Part shown: piece by piece, positions 1-9,235 of the stretch | How the letters are laid out: every line of letters starts with the position of its first letter | Position numbering within the stretch: the stretch's first letter is position 1 | DNA from: Chryseobacterium bernardetii | GTDB lineage: Bacteria > Bacteroidota > Bacteroidia > Flavobacteriales > Weeksellaceae | Direction: 5' to 3' | Length of the DNA stretch: 64,000 bases | NCBI RefSeq assembly: GCF_003815975.1 | Contig: NZ_CP033932.1 | Location: 3,701,501 to 3,765,500, forward strand | Notes under the pieces: model-generated | What the model was told of the DNA's origin: nothing | Databases searched by the model: none | What the model saw: the letters and a program-made list of their open reading frames with translations, nothing else | Program-made: the position numbers and the translations under genes

Positions 1-207
1 ATATTGTGGATTATTAAAATCAATTTCAGCCACTTCATAGTTTCCATCTGCACCATACCCTGATGCAGGTTTTTGTATAGGCCCCTGAAGGCTGCTGGTA
101 AACTTTAATTGCAGAGAAGAGCCCTCCTCGTTATTGCTAATGCCCTGAGAGCATGCTGAAGTGGTAATAAACATAATCATTACCCATGGATAAAATAGTT
201 TTTTCAT
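1..207 (-). CDS. Lipoprotein of unknown function (N-terminal part; runs off the window)
   Basis: The first 69 codons of a minus-strand gene are visible and stay open to the window edge. The start MKKLFYPWVMIMFITTSAC is a type II signal peptide with a lipobox ending in Cys at residue 19, so the product is probably a lipidated envelope protein. The remaining residues (QLKFTSSLQGPIQKPASGYG onward) match no family I recognise. The ATG overlaps the TGA of the preceding small periplasmic gene by 4 bp, so the two are probably translationally coupled. Function unknown. Confidence 0.7.
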   Translation of the reverse strand, partial: MKKLFYPWVMIMFITTSACSQGISNNEEGSSLQLKFTSSLQGPIQKPASGYGADGNYEVAEIDFNNPQY

Positions 208-587
208 GGTCTTTTACCTTTAATATTTTGAATCATCTGATCTTTAGCTTCCTGATATTTTTTGTATTGTCCGGCATCCAGAATTTGACTCATGGCATTT
301 GATTTTTCATTCTGTAAAGCTTTCATTTTTTTGAACTTAGAAAGCCTGCCTTCGTTACTCTGAATAATGGGATCATTCTTTTGAGCGTACTGAAGGTTAA
401 GTGCATATACCTGCTCAACCTGTTTAGTGTTTAAAGCAAGCTTCGTCCGCATCCATTCGGTCTGCATTTTTGCCCTCTGTTCGGGAGTAGTCTGTTTGAG
501 GCTCTTACTTTGTGCAGATACTATGAAGGGAGAGCATAGTATAACCGCAGTAAATAGAAGCATCTTCTTTATTGTTTTTACATGCAT
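204..587 (-). CDS. Small secreted Spy/DUF4890-like helical protein
   Basis: The product is about 127 residues with an N-terminal signal peptide (cleavage probably after FIVSA) and a helical, charged mature part (TPEQRAKMQTEWM, KMKALQNEKSNAM, YKKYQEAKDQM). This resembles small periplasmic proteins of the Spy/DUF4890 type, often envelope-stress factors; the assignment rests on general pattern only. I chose the ATG at 587 rather than an upstream in-frame ATG at 620, because a TACATTTG promoter element at 618-625 would overlap the longer start. It is followed with 4-bp overlap by the lipoprotein gene and lies about 100 bp downstream of the LytTR regulator on the same strand, so that system may control it. 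Confidence 0.65.
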   Translation of the reverse strand: MHVKTIKKMLLFTAVILCSPFIVSAQSKSLKQTTPEQRAKMQTEWMRTKLALNTKQVEQVYALNLQYAQKNDPIIQSNEGRLSKFKKMKALQNEKSNAMSQILDAGQYKKYQEAKDQMIQNIKGKRP

Positions 588-617
588 ATTTGATACGTTT
601 TTTAGTTTTTGATGAAG

Positions 618-625
618 CAAATGTA
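618..625 (-). promoter_or_regulatory. TAnnTTTG -7 promoter element
   Basis: TACATTTG on the minus strand matches the Bacteroidota -7 consensus TAnnTTTG. It would start a transcript near position 611, about 25 nt ahead of the ATG at 587. No clear -33 TTG is seen at the expected spacing. Confidence 0.45.
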
Positions 626-686
626 ATGATACAGGTCATTTTTATAGAGGAAAAAAAGGGTCAACCGACTAAATCCGGCGGTGAAA

Positions 687-1466
687 TTACTGAGCCATCC
701 ATTTTCGGAAAGCTGGTGCTTTTGCTTTACTGATGAGTATTTGTTCCTCCGGAGCAGGATGTATAGTAACGGATAACCTTCCGTTGAAATAATATTCGAT
801 AGAATCAATCGCCTTCCTATTGATAATAAACTGGCGGTTGGCACGAAAAAAAAGCTCCGGGTTCAGTTGCTGCTCAAGCAGTTCTAAAGTATATTCTACA
901 ATATATTTTTGTCCGTTCTCCAGCTGTGCATATACCATTTCATTGGAAGTTTGAAACCAATAAATTTTAGAGGCTTCAACAGGAATCAGTCTCCCGCAGT
1001 AATGGATAAGAAATGTTTTTTTATAACGGTTCCCAGGAGATTGTAGCTGCTGTAATAAGGCAAGCAGTTTTGATTGTTCCAGACCATTATCAGCAGCGGT
1101 CAGCGTTATATATTTCAGTAAAGAACGGTTAATTTCTTCCTTATCAAAAGGTTTTAAAATATAACCAATACCATTGTTCCTGAAAGCTTCCAACGCATAA
1201 CCATCATAAGCTGTCACAAAAATAACAGGTTTCAGGATAAGAATCTGCCGGAATATTTCAAATGAGAGGCCATCCGAGAGATGGATGTCCGAAAATATAA
1301 GATCATAGTGATCCGCGTTTGAAGAAAGCCACTGTACTGATTCCCGGACAGTTTGTAAAATAGCTGTAATCTCAAAATCTGAATTGATTTCTTTTAAAAT
1401 GAACTCCAGATCTCTTGCTGTGGCAGCCTCATCCTCAATAATTACGATGCGAAGTTGTTGGCTCAT
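687..1466 (-). CDS. LytTR-family response regulator
   Basis: This is a 259-residue two-domain regulator. The receiver domain (about residues 5-120) has the acidic pair E11/D12, the phosphoacceptor D60 in FSDIHL, the switch T85 in FVTAYDGYAL and K105 in LKPFDKEE. A LytTR DNA-binding domain fills residues 150-255, with the FFRANRQFIINRKAI motif typical of the family. The start overlaps the stop of the upstream kinase gene by 4 bp, so the two form a cotranscribed two-component pair. Targets cannot be read from sequence; the small periplasmic and lipoprotein genes just downstream on the same strand are the obvious candidates. Confidence 0.93.
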   Translation of the reverse strand: MSQQLRIVIIEDEAATARDLEFILKEINSDFEITAILQTVRESVQWLSSNADHYDLIFSDIHLSDGLSFEIFRQILILKPVIFVTAYDGYALEAFRNNGIGYILKPFDKEEINRSLLKYITLTAADNGLEQSKLLALLQQLQSPGNRYKKTFLIHYCGRLIPVEASKIYWFQTSNEMVYAQLENGQKYIVEYTLELLEQQLNPELFFRANRQFIINRKAIDSIEYYFNGRLSVTIHPAPEEQILISKAKAPAFRKWMAQ

Positions 1467-2482
1467 AATAAAGGTAGTTTTACAGTAAAATACTCTTTTG
1501 TTTTGTGAATTTCTATCTCATGTTGCGTTTGCAGCCTGTATCTTTCATTCAGATTAATGAGCCCAAGCCCTGTACCTTCAGTTTCATGAGGTAAAGGCTG
1601 AAGATTGTTGCGGACCACAAGGCTGTTGTTTTCATTATAAATATCAATGCACAAAGGCTGTGAGATGGCAGAAATATTATGCTTAACTGCATTTTCAACC
1701 AGCGGCTGTAAGGATAAATGTGGAATTTCCCGCTGTAAAATCTCCTGGCTTATGGCAATGTTGATTTGAAAGCTGTTTTCCAGGCGCATGGTAAGCAGTT
1801 GGGTATAAGAAGAAAGATGCAGAAGCTCCTGATCGATAGTGACCATATCTTTACCCGAATGTACCAACGTGTACCGGAAAACTTTAGACAGATGTACAAT
1901 ATAAAATTGTGCCTGTTGCGGATTTTCCCGGACAATGGCTGACAGGCTGCTGAGGGTATTGAAAAGAAAATGAGGATTAAGCTGCTCCTGAAGCTGTCTG
2001 AGCTGGGCCTGAAGATAAGCTGTCTGCAGCTGCTCATTGATCAGGTCCTTATTTCTGCTTTCCCGCATCAGCAGAATGAGCCGGATAACTACAGCAATCA
2101 TAATGGTACTGAGTAAAAACCGGGCAAAATATCCTCTGATAATAGTCTCCGGAACATGCACTGCACCGAAAAATATATAATGGATAACACTTCCGGCAAT
2201 CATAAAAACGGCAATCATGAGAGCATTTGACAGATAGAACCTGATCCATTGTTTGTTTTCTCTGAATACACTGAAAAATCTGTTACGGGAAAGGTTAAAA
2301 TAAAGCAGCACCAGACAGAATACAAAGTTGAAAAGAAACTGAAAACTATATTCCCAGATATTGAAGTGCCAGTAGCGGGCGATAATTCCATTGGTATTAA
2401 GAGCCATAAGCTTCGCCGAATTGACTACTAATGCAATCAATAATGAACTGTAAAAATATATTTTTCTTTCGTTTTTAATCAT
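1463..2482 (-). CDS. LytS/YehU-type sensor histidine kinase
   Basis: The protein has 339 residues. Four hydrophobic segments occupy roughly residues 8-140 with no obvious periplasmic sensor domain, followed by a short coiled coil and a His_kinase domain. The phosphoacceptor is H171 in LNPHFLFNTLSSL, the N-box is LVENAVKHN at 261-269, and a glycine box GTGLGL sits at 303-308. This is the architecture of LytTR-paired kinases of Bacteroidota. It is the first gene of the pair and overlaps the regulator by 4 bp. The signal is unknown. Confidence 0.93.
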   Translation of the reverse strand: MIKNERKIYFYSSLLIALVVNSAKLMALNTNGIIARYWHFNIWEYSFQFLFNFVFCLVLLYFNLSRNRFFSVFRENKQWIRFYLSNALMIAVFMIAGSVIHYIFFGAVHVPETIIRGYFARFLLSTIMIAVVIRLILLMRESRNKDLINEQLQTAYLQAQLRQLQEQLNPHFLFNTLSSLSAIVRENPQQAQFYIVHLSKVFRYTLVHSGKDMVTIDQELLHLSSYTQLLTMRLENSFQINIAISQEILQREIPHLSLQPLVENAVKHNISAISQPLCIDIYNENNSLVVRNNLQPLPHETEGTGLGLINLNERYRLQTQHEIEIHKTKEYFTVKLPLL

Positions 2483-2632
2483 TTATGCAAAGAAAATAAA
2501 TATTAGGTTCATTATGATGAAATAAAATGCTGAAACTGCAAAATTAAGATATGAACTGACTGCTTTTCTTAAGAAGACTTTATTTTGGGCATAGCACTTC
2601 TTATTTAAAATCATTCTTAATGAAAAATTTTA

Positions 2633-2640
2633 TAATTTTG
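2633..2640 (+). promoter_or_regulatory. TAATTTTG -7 element immediately before a GTG start
   Basis: TAATTTTG matches TAnnTTTG and ends only 5 bp before the GTG at 2646. If used, the transcript would be leaderless or nearly so. The same element, at almost the same spacing, precedes the paralogous gene at 11795. Confidence 0.5.
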
Positions 2641-2645
2641 ATAGA

Positions 2646-3032
2646 GTGAAAAAGCTGATCTCCATATTGTTGTTAACATTGTATTTGGTTTCTACAACCG
2701 AACTGTATCAGCTTTTGAAAATGCCGCTTCTTATTGAGCATTATATTCAGCATAAAAACCTGAATCCTGAAATGTCACTTACTGCATTTCTGAAAACTCA
2801 TTATGATCATCCTGTGAAAGACAGTGACCACGATCAGGACCAGAAATTACCTTTTGTTTCACATGCAAACCTGTTATCTGTGGTTTTCACTATTAATCCT
2901 TCCTTAGATTTTCATTGTATAGGGAAAGTATTTAGCCCTATCGAGATCAAAAAGGTCTTTTATAAGAGCGCTCTTTACAATAAAGAAATCCTCAATTCTA
3001 TCTGGCAGCCGCCAAGATTCTGTCAATCTTAA
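2646..3032 (+). CDS. Small conserved protein heading the CusA operon (paralogue of 11795-12184)
   Basis: The 128-residue product begins with a hydrophobic segment (MKKLISILLLTLYLVSTTEL), probably a signal anchor or signal peptide. A block follows that is nearly identical to the paralogue about 9 kb downstream: NPEMSLTAFLKTHYDHPVKD, then a His/Asp-rich stretch (DSDHDQDQK). The C-terminus ends in WQPPRF. I know of no assigned function. The location directly before the CusA-type pump and the H/D-rich motif suggest an envelope metal-related role; that is inference. The start is GTG; the next in-frame Met is only at residue 26, inside the conserved region, so GTG is preferred. Confidence 0.7.
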   Translation: MKKLISILLLTLYLVSTTELYQLLKMPLLIEHYIQHKNLNPEMSLTAFLKTHYDHPVKDSDHDQDQKLPFVSHANLLSVVFTINPSLDFHCIGKVFSPIEIKKVFYKSALYNKEILNSIWQPPRFCQS

Positions 3033-3167
3033 TCTGTTTTCTCAGTCATTTTTTGATTGGGAAGGTATTCTGTTTCCTTATAGGTGTTTACATGAAATGT
3101 AGATACTTGGGGTTACGTTTCAGGATACCAGAATTTCATTACAATAATTAAGATAATCAATCATTTT

Positions 3168-6100
3168 ATGCTTACAAAAATCATTGAGTTTTCTGTAAAG
3201 AATAAACTCATTATTGCATTGTTGATACTGGGGCTTATCGGAGTTGGTTCTTATCAGGTTACCAGGCTGCCGATAGATGCTGTTCCGGATATTACCAATA
3301 ATCAGGTACAGGTCATTACGATGGCCCCTTCTTTTGGTGCAACAGATATAGAACGGCTTGTTACCTTTCCTATAGAACAGGCCAACAATAATATTTCAGG
3401 ATTAAAGGAAATCAGGAGCTTTTCCAGATTTGGACTATCGCTTGTTACCATTGTCTTTGAAGATGATGTTGACATCTACTGGGCCAGGCAGCAGGTTGCT
3501 GAAAGGCTCCAGCAGGTACAGGCCGTTATCCCGCAGGGAATAGGAAATCCCCAGCTTGGTCCTATTTCTACAGGACTTGGCGAAATTTTCCAATATGTCG
3601 TAAGACCTGAAAAGGGATATGAAAAAAAATACAATATTACAGAGCTTCGTACTATCCAGGATTGGATTGTGAGAAGACAGCTTCTGGGAGTAAAAGGAGT
3701 AGCGGAAGTCAGCAGTTTTGGCGGTAAGCTGAAACAGTATGAGATTGCCGTAAATCCAGACAAGCTTAATGCTTATGGAATAACGATCAATGATGTATTT
3801 GATGCGTTACAGGCAAATAATCAGAATACCGGAGGTGCCTATATTGAAAAAGGGCCTACCGTTTTATACATCAGAAGTGAAGGGTTGGTAGGAAGTATTG
3901 AAGAAATCAACAATATTTCTATTGCAACAAAAACAAATGCTGTTCCTCTGTTCATAAGAGATATTGCTGAGGTGAAACCTGGTTTTGCCACCCGTTATGG
4001 AGCCATGACCTTTAATGACCAGGGAGAAGTTTCAGGAGCCGTGGTAATGATGCTTAAAGGTGAAAACAGTAATCAGGTTATAAAAAATGTAAAAGAAAAA
4101 ATTGCCCAGATTCAGAAAACACTTCCTAAAGGAGTTGTCATAGAACCCTTTCTGGATCGTACCAAAATGGTAAATAATGCTATTGGAACGGTAGAAAAGA
4201 ACCTTACTGAAGGAGCTTTGATCGTAGTCTTTGTACTGGTCCTGTTTTTAGGTAATGTTCGCGCCGGGCTTCTGGTGGCTTCGGTAATTCCACTGGCTAT
4301 GCTGTTTGCGATCTGCATGATGAACCTTTTTGGAGTCAGCGGGAACCTTATGAGCCTTGGGGCTTTGGATTTCGGGCTTATTATTGATGGGGCAGTTATT
4401 ATTGTGGAATCTGTTCTGCATCAGTTTACCCATAATTCAAAATTCAAAAGAGTGTTTTCTGTAGGCAAAACAGAAATGGATGCTTTAGTTACTGATTCTG
4501 CCGGAAAGATGATGAACAGTGCTGTTTTTGGACAGATTATTATTCTGATTGTTTATCTGCCAATTCTTACCCTGCAGGGAATTGAAGGGAAAATGTTCAA
4601 ACCCATGGCACAGACCGTAGCTTTTGCACTGCTTGGAGCATTTTTACTTTCACTGACCTATATTCCGATGATGAGTGCGGTATTGCTGAGAAAAAGAAGT
4701 AATAAACCTACTTTATCAGACAAAATGATGAAAAAGGTAGAGAAGATCTATCTTACAGTTTTGCTTAAACTTCTCAGAGTACCTAAAATAGTTTTTGGGG
4801 TAGTGGCAGTCTTATTTATAACAGCCGTTTTCATTTTATCCAAAATGGGGGGCGAATTTATTCCTTCCCTTGAAGAAGGAGATTTTGCCGTAGACACAAG
4901 AGTGCTTCCGGGAAGTAATTTGACCACAACAATTGAAAGTACCCAAAAAGCGGCACACATTCTCAAATCCCGATTTCCTGAGGTGCAGAAGGTAGTTACA
5001 AAGATCGGAAGCGGGGAAGTACCTACTGACCCAATGCCGATGGATGCTTCGGATATGATGCTTATCCTGAAAGATAAAAAAGAATGGACCTCTGCCTCTA
5101 CTTTTCCCGAATTAGCGGATAAAATGGGGAAACAGCTTCAGGAAGTACCCGGAATTACAGCCAGCTTTCAATATCCTGTGCAGATGCGTTTTAATGAATT
5201 GATGACCGGAGCAAGACAGGATGTAGTAGTGAAAATTTTTGGTGATGATCTGGATGTTCTTTCCCAGAATGCTCAGAAACTTGGTAAAATTATAGAAACT
5301 GTTGAAGGAACACAGAACCTTTACATCGAACCTATTTCCGGGATGCCTCAGGTAATTATAGAATACAACCGCCCTTTAATTGCCCAGTACCATTTATCTG
5401 TTGCAGATATTAACAGAATTGTCAATACGGCATTTGCCGGACAAAGTACAGGGCTGGTTTTTGAAGGTGAAAAACGCTTCGATATGGTAGTACGCCTGGA
5501 TACCAAAGACCGGAAAAATGTTACCGATATTAAGAATCTTTTGGTTCCCACACCTTTTGGAAATCAGATTCCGCTGTCTCAGCTTGCCAAAGTGGAAGTG
5601 AAGAATGGTCCCAACCAGATTCAGAGAGAAAATGCCCAAAGAAGAATTGTCGTAGGTTTTAATATAAAAGACAGGGATGTACAAAGCATTGTTGAAGAGC
5701 TGCAGGGAAAAGTAGATCAGAAAATGAAGCTCCCTACGGGTTATTATATGACCTATGGAGGATCTTTTGAGAACCTCAACAATGCCAAACAGCGCCTCAT
5801 GATTGCGGTTCCTATTGCACTTGCCCTTATTTTTGTAATGCTGTTTTTTGCATTTAAATCTGTAAAAGAAAGCTTGCTTATTTATACTGCAATTCCTCTT
5901 TCCATCATTGGAGGAGTATTTTTTCTGGCTCTGAGAGGAATGCCTTTCAGTATCAGTGCCGGAGTAGGATTTATTGCGCTTTTCGGAGTAGCTGTACTGA
6001 ACGGAATTGTTTTAATATCTGAGTTTAACCGTCTTTACAAAAGCGGAATGAGAAATATTGTAAGAATTGTTATTGACGGAGGAGAATCACGTCTCCGCCC

Positions 6101-7511
6101 GGTCCTTATGACCGCCTTTGTTGCTTCGCTGGGCTTTATCCCGATGGCATTGAGTAACGGAGCTGGAGCCGAAGTACAGCGGCCACTGGCTACAGTTGTT
6201 ATCGGAGGATTAATAGTGGCAACTTTCCTTACTCTGTTTGTTTTACCATTGCTTTATGTAAATATTGAAAAAGGAATCAAAATGAAAAAAATGAAAAACA
6301 GAAATATAGCTTCCATATTGGTATTTTTATTCTGTTTTATTGGACTTGAAGTAAAATCCCAAACCCCTGTTACTTTGGAGGAAGCCGTTGATGTAGCTTT
6401 GAAAAATAACCGGATTATTAAAAATGAAAAATTAAAATCTGAGTATTCAAAGGCACTTATCAGATCAGCATCAGATATTCCTCAGACAGGAGTTACGATG
6501 GATTATGGCCAAATCAACAGTGCCCTGACAGATATGAAATTCGGTATTTCTCAGAATATAGCATTTCCTACTGTATATAAAAAACAAAAGAATCTTTATA
6601 CGGAAGAATGGAAAAAGTCTCTGCTTAATGTTTCCCTTAAAGAATATGAGCTAAAGAAAGCCGTAAGCCTTACTTTTTATAATATTCTCTACTGGAAAGA
6701 AAAAGAAAAGCTTCTGCAGGAAACATTAAAGCTGTATACCGACTTTCTGGATAAAGCAAGCATTCGTCTGAAAGCAGGAGAAAGTAATATTTTGGAAAAA
6801 ACAACTGCTTCCAACCAGAAATCTGCTATTGAAATCCAGCTGAAGCAATTGAATCAGGAGCTTTCAGTTTTGAAATATCAGCTGCAATGGCTTTTGAATA
6901 CTGAAACAGATTTTGTTCCTGAAGATAAGAAATTATTTAGCGGAGGACTTAAAGAAGAACTGAGTTCACATCCTGTAATCCAGGTATTGCAGCAGCAGAA
7001 AAAAGTTTCCGAACAGCAGACAGCTCTTGAAAAAGCAAAGCTGCTTCCGGGACTGCAGCTTGCTTACAATCTTAACAGTTTTAAAGGAACGGGGGCTGAT
7101 GACAAAGTGTACGGCTCTGCACCACAATTTCATTCCGTACAGCTGGGTGTTTCGGTTCCTGTTTTTTCAGGCGGACAGAAAGCCAGAATTCAGGCTGCTA
7201 AAATTGCAGAATCTGTCGCTGAAAATGATATTGCCAATATGGAATTCAACCTGCAGAATCAGCGTAAAAAAGCATCCGGGATTTATCAGGCTAATCTTGA
7301 CATTGTTTCCCGCTATGAAAGCGCAGAACTTAAAAACGCCGATGTTATCACTGAAACAGCTAAAAAACAGTTTCTTGCCGGAGAGATCAATTACCTCGAA
7401 TTTGTAATATTGGTCAATCAGGCAGTCACCTTAAAAAACAGCTATACCGATGCAGTCTGGAAACTGAATCAGAGTGCTATAGAATTGGAATATCTTACTT
7501 TAAACCCATAA
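3168..7511 (+). CDS. CusA/CzcA-family heavy-metal RND pump fused to a TolC-like outer-membrane factor
   Basis: The protein has 1447 residues. Residues 1 to about 1040 form a complete HME-type RND pump: TM1 (IIALLILGLIGVG), porter domain, and TM4 with DFGLIIDGAVIIVES carrying D401 and D407 expected for proton relay in metal pumps. Residues 1050-1447 form an outer membrane efflux (OEP/TolC) domain (TLEEAVDVALKNNR to the C-terminus). The junction contains a signal-peptide-like segment (ASILVFLFCFIGLEVKSQ) needed to carry the OEP part across the inner membrane. The fusion is known in Bacteroidota. A second ATG at 6282, in frame with AAGGA upstream, could also give a separate OEP. The adaptor gene follows after 2 bp. 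The substrate is probably Cu+, Zn2+, Co2+ or Ni2+; which one is not visible. Confidence 0.95.
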   Translation: MLTKIIEFSVKNKLIIALLILGLIGVGSYQVTRLPIDAVPDITNNQVQVITMAPSFGATDIERLVTFPIEQANNNISGLKEIRSFSRFGLSLVTIVFEDDVDIYWARQQVAERLQQVQAVIPQGIGNPQLGPISTGLGEIFQYVVRPEKGYEKKYNITELRTIQDWIVRRQLLGVKGVAEVSSFGGKLKQYEIAVNPDKLNAYGITINDVFDALQANNQNTGGAYIEKGPTVLYIRSEGLVGSIEEINNISIATKTNAVPLFIRDIAEVKPGFATRYGAMTFNDQGEVSGAVVMMLKGENSNQVIKNVKEKIAQIQKTLPKGVVIEPFLDRTKMVNNAIGTVEKNLTEGALIVVFVLVLFLGNVRAGLLVASVIPLAMLFAICMMNLFGVSGNLMSLGALDFGLIIDGAVIIVESVLHQFTHNSKFKRVFSVGKTEMDALVTDSAGKMMNSAVFGQIIILIVYLPILTLQGIEGKMFKPMAQTVAFALLGAFLLSLTYIPMMSAVLLRKRSNKPTLSDKMMKKVEKIYLTVLLKLLRVPKIVFGVVAVLFITAVFILSKMGGEFIPSLEEGDFAVDTRVLPGSNLTTTIESTQKAAHILKSRFPEVQKVVTKIGSGEVPTDPMPMDASDMMLILKDKKEWTSASTFPELADKMGKQLQEVPGITASFQYPVQMRFNELMTGARQDVVVKIFGDDLDVLSQNAQKLGKIIETVEGTQNLYIEPISGMPQVIIEYNRPLIAQYHLSVADINRIVNTAFAGQSTGLVFEGEKRFDMVVRLDTKDRKNVTDIKNLLVPTPFGNQIPLSQLAKVEVKNGPNQIQRENAQRRIVVGFNIKDRDVQSIVEELQGKVDQKMKLPTGYYMTYGGSFENLNNAKQRLMIAVPIALALIFVMLFFAFKSVKESLLIYTAIPLSIIGGVFFLALRGMPFSISAGVGFIALFGVAVLNGIVLISEFNRLYKSGMRNIVRIVIDGGESRLRPVLMTAFVASLGFIPMALSNGAGAEVQRPLATVVIGGLIVATFLTLFVLPLLYVNIEKGIKMKKMKNRNIASILVFLFCFIGLEVKSQTPVTLEEAVDVALKNNRIIKNEKLKSEYSKALIRSASDIPQTGVTMDYGQINSALTDMKFGISQNIAFPTVYKKQKNLYTEEWKKSLLNVSLKEYELKKAVSLTFYNILYWKEKEKLLQETLKLYTDFLDKASIRLKAGESNILEKTTASNQKSAIEIQLKQLNQELSVLKYQLQWLLNTETDFVPEDKKLFSGGLKEELSSHPVIQVLQQQKKVSEQQTALEKAKLLPGLQLAYNLNSFKGTGADDKVYGSAPQFHSVQLGVSVPVFSGGQKARIQAAKIAESVAENDIANMEFNLQNQRKKASGIYQANLDIVSRYESAELKNADVITETAKKQFLAGEINYLEFVILVNQAVTLKNSYTDAVWKLNQSAIELEYLTLNP

Positions 7512-7513
7512 TA

Positions 7514-8668
7514 ATGAAACGTAAATTTAAAATCATATCATATTCTCTGCCAATAATAGGACTGCTCATGATTTATGAGTGTAAAGACCATGGAAAAACG
7601 GAATCGGTACCAGCAGCGGTCTCTTCCAAAGATGAAAACGTAGTAACGCTTACTGAAGCCCAATTAAAAAATGCTCCTATAGCAGCTACAACTCTTTCTT
7701 TACAGAAGATATCTTCGCTTTTAAAGCTTAATGGAATGATTGATGTTCCTCCGCAAAACCTGGTTTCGGTAAGTATTCCACTGGGCGGATATCTCAAATC
7801 CAGCAGTCTGTTGCCGGGAAAGCCGGTTTCAAAAGGACAGGTGATTGCCGTTATTGAAAACCCGCAGTTTATCCAGCTTCAGCAGGATTATTTAATGGCA
7901 AGGTCTAAAATGCATTTTGCCGAACTGGACTACAACCGTCAGAAAACCCTTAATCAAAGTCAGGCTACCAGTGATAAAGTCATGCAGCAGGCCCAGTCTG
8001 AAATGAACAGCCAGAAAATCCTGATGAACTCCCTGGCACAGCAGCTCCGCCTTATCAATATTAACCCAGCATCGCTGAATTCCGGGAATATTAAAAAAAG
8101 CGTTCCGGTTTACAGCAGCATCAATGGGTTTGTGAGTAAGGTAAATGTGAACATCGGAAAATATGTAAATCCTTCGGATGTCCTTTTTGAACTCATCAAT
8201 CCGGATGATATACATCTTAACCTTAAAGTATATGAAAAAGATCTTGGAAACCTCAAAATGGGACAACGGTTTACGGCCTACACGAATGCAGCTCCTGATA
8301 AAAAATATTACGGAGAGATTATTCTGATCAGTAAGGATGTTAACCCGGGAGGTATGGCTGAAGTACACTGTCATTTTGAAAAATATGACCAGAGCCTTGT
8401 ACCGGGAATGTATATGAATGCAGAAATAGAAACAAGTACCTCTTTTTCCAATGCGGTTCCTGAAGAAAGCATTGTCAATTTTGAAGGAAAAAGCTTTGTT
8501 TTTGTGGAAGAGAAAACGCGTACCTACCGCCTGACTCCTGTGACATTGGGTGAAACAGAGAACGGGTTCATACAGATACTTAATACCGATGATTTTAAAA
8601 ATAAGAAAATTGTCACCAAGAATGCTTATACCCTTCTTATGAAACTTAAGAACACTGCAGATGAATAA
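7514..8668 (+). CDS. RND efflux periplasmic adaptor (CusB/CzcB type)
   Basis: This is a 384-residue membrane-fusion protein linking the upstream pump to its outer-membrane factor. The N-terminus has a hydrophobic segment (IISYSLPIIGLLMIYEC) with a Cys at residue 23 that may be lipidated, although the lipobox is atypical. A barrel-sandwich/lipoyl half (SIPLGGYLKSSSLLPGKPVS) precedes a helical hairpin (LQQDYLMARSKMHFAELDYN). The second lipoyl half (VPVYSSINGFVSKVNVNIGK) and beta-barrel region follow. It starts 2 bp after the pump stop codon, so they are certainly one operon. Metal specificity is not visible. Confidence 0.93.
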   Translation: MKRKFKIISYSLPIIGLLMIYECKDHGKTESVPAAVSSKDENVVTLTEAQLKNAPIAATTLSLQKISSLLKLNGMIDVPPQNLVSVSIPLGGYLKSSSLLPGKPVSKGQVIAVIENPQFIQLQQDYLMARSKMHFAELDYNRQKTLNQSQATSDKVMQQAQSEMNSQKILMNSLAQQLRLININPASLNSGNIKKSVPVYSSINGFVSKVNVNIGKYVNPSDVLFELINPDDIHLNLKVYEKDLGNLKMGQRFTAYTNAAPDKKYYGEIILISKDVNPGGMAEVHCHFEKYDQSLVPGMYMNAEIETSTSFSNAVPEESIVNFEGKSFVFVEEKTRTYRLTPVTLGETENGFIQILNTDDFKNKKIVTKNAYTLLMKLKNTADE

Positions 8669-8696
8669 TAAAAGAACTTATAGATAAATACAAATT

Positions 8697-9161
8697 ATGA
8701 AAACATCTTCTTTAATAAAAATAGGAGCAGGCTTTATAGTTCTGTTTCTCATCGTTATCCAATTTTTTGATACTGATAAAAATATTGCGGCAGCTCCTTC
8801 GGGAAATGCTATTGAAAAACATTATGTGGTGCCCGGGCATGTACAGGGATTATTGAAAACGAGCTGTTATGACTGTCATTCCAACACTACAGCTTATCCG
8901 TGGTACAATAAAATCCAGCCTGTAAAATGGTGGTTGACAGATCATGTTAATTCCGGGAAGAGACATTTTAATTTTGATGAGTTTGATACTTATCCTAAAG
9001 AGAAAAAGCTGCGTAAGCTTGATGAAGTTGCGGAAACTGTAAGAAGCGGTGAGATGCCTCTTACCTCTTATACTGTTGTTCATCACGAGGCAAAATTATC
9101 TGATGCCGATAAAGCAGAAATAGAACAGTGGGTAAAAGAAGTAAAAAAGCAGATCCAATAA
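8697..9161 (+). CDS. Haem-binding domain protein (single CxxCH)
   Basis: The 154-residue protein has an N-terminal membrane anchor or signal (IGAGFIVLFLIVIQFF) and a haem-attachment motif, C57-Y-D-C60-H61, in the context CYDCHSNTTAYPWYNKIQPV, typical of the Haem_bd family of Bacteroidota. Later residues (FNFDEFDTYPKEKKL, SGEMPLTSYTVVHHEAKL) also fit this family. It is presumably a periplasmic mono-haem protein. It sits 28 bp after the metal adaptor gene and before the P-type ATPase. Its role in the metal block is unknown; electron transfer or redox sensing is possible. Confidence 0.88.
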   Translation: MKTSSLIKIGAGFIVLFLIVIQFFDTDKNIAAAPSGNAIEKHYVVPGHVQGLLKTSCYDCHSNTTAYPWYNKIQPVKWWLTDHVNSGKRHFNFDEFDTYPKEKKLRKLDEVAETVRSGEMPLTSYTVVHHEAKLSDADKAEIEQWVKEVKKQIQ

Positions 9162-9235
9162 AAGAGTCCTAAAAAAGAGAAGTTATGCTGTTATAATAAA
9201 AACAATCAGTAAATTTAATACTATATCCATTTCGT

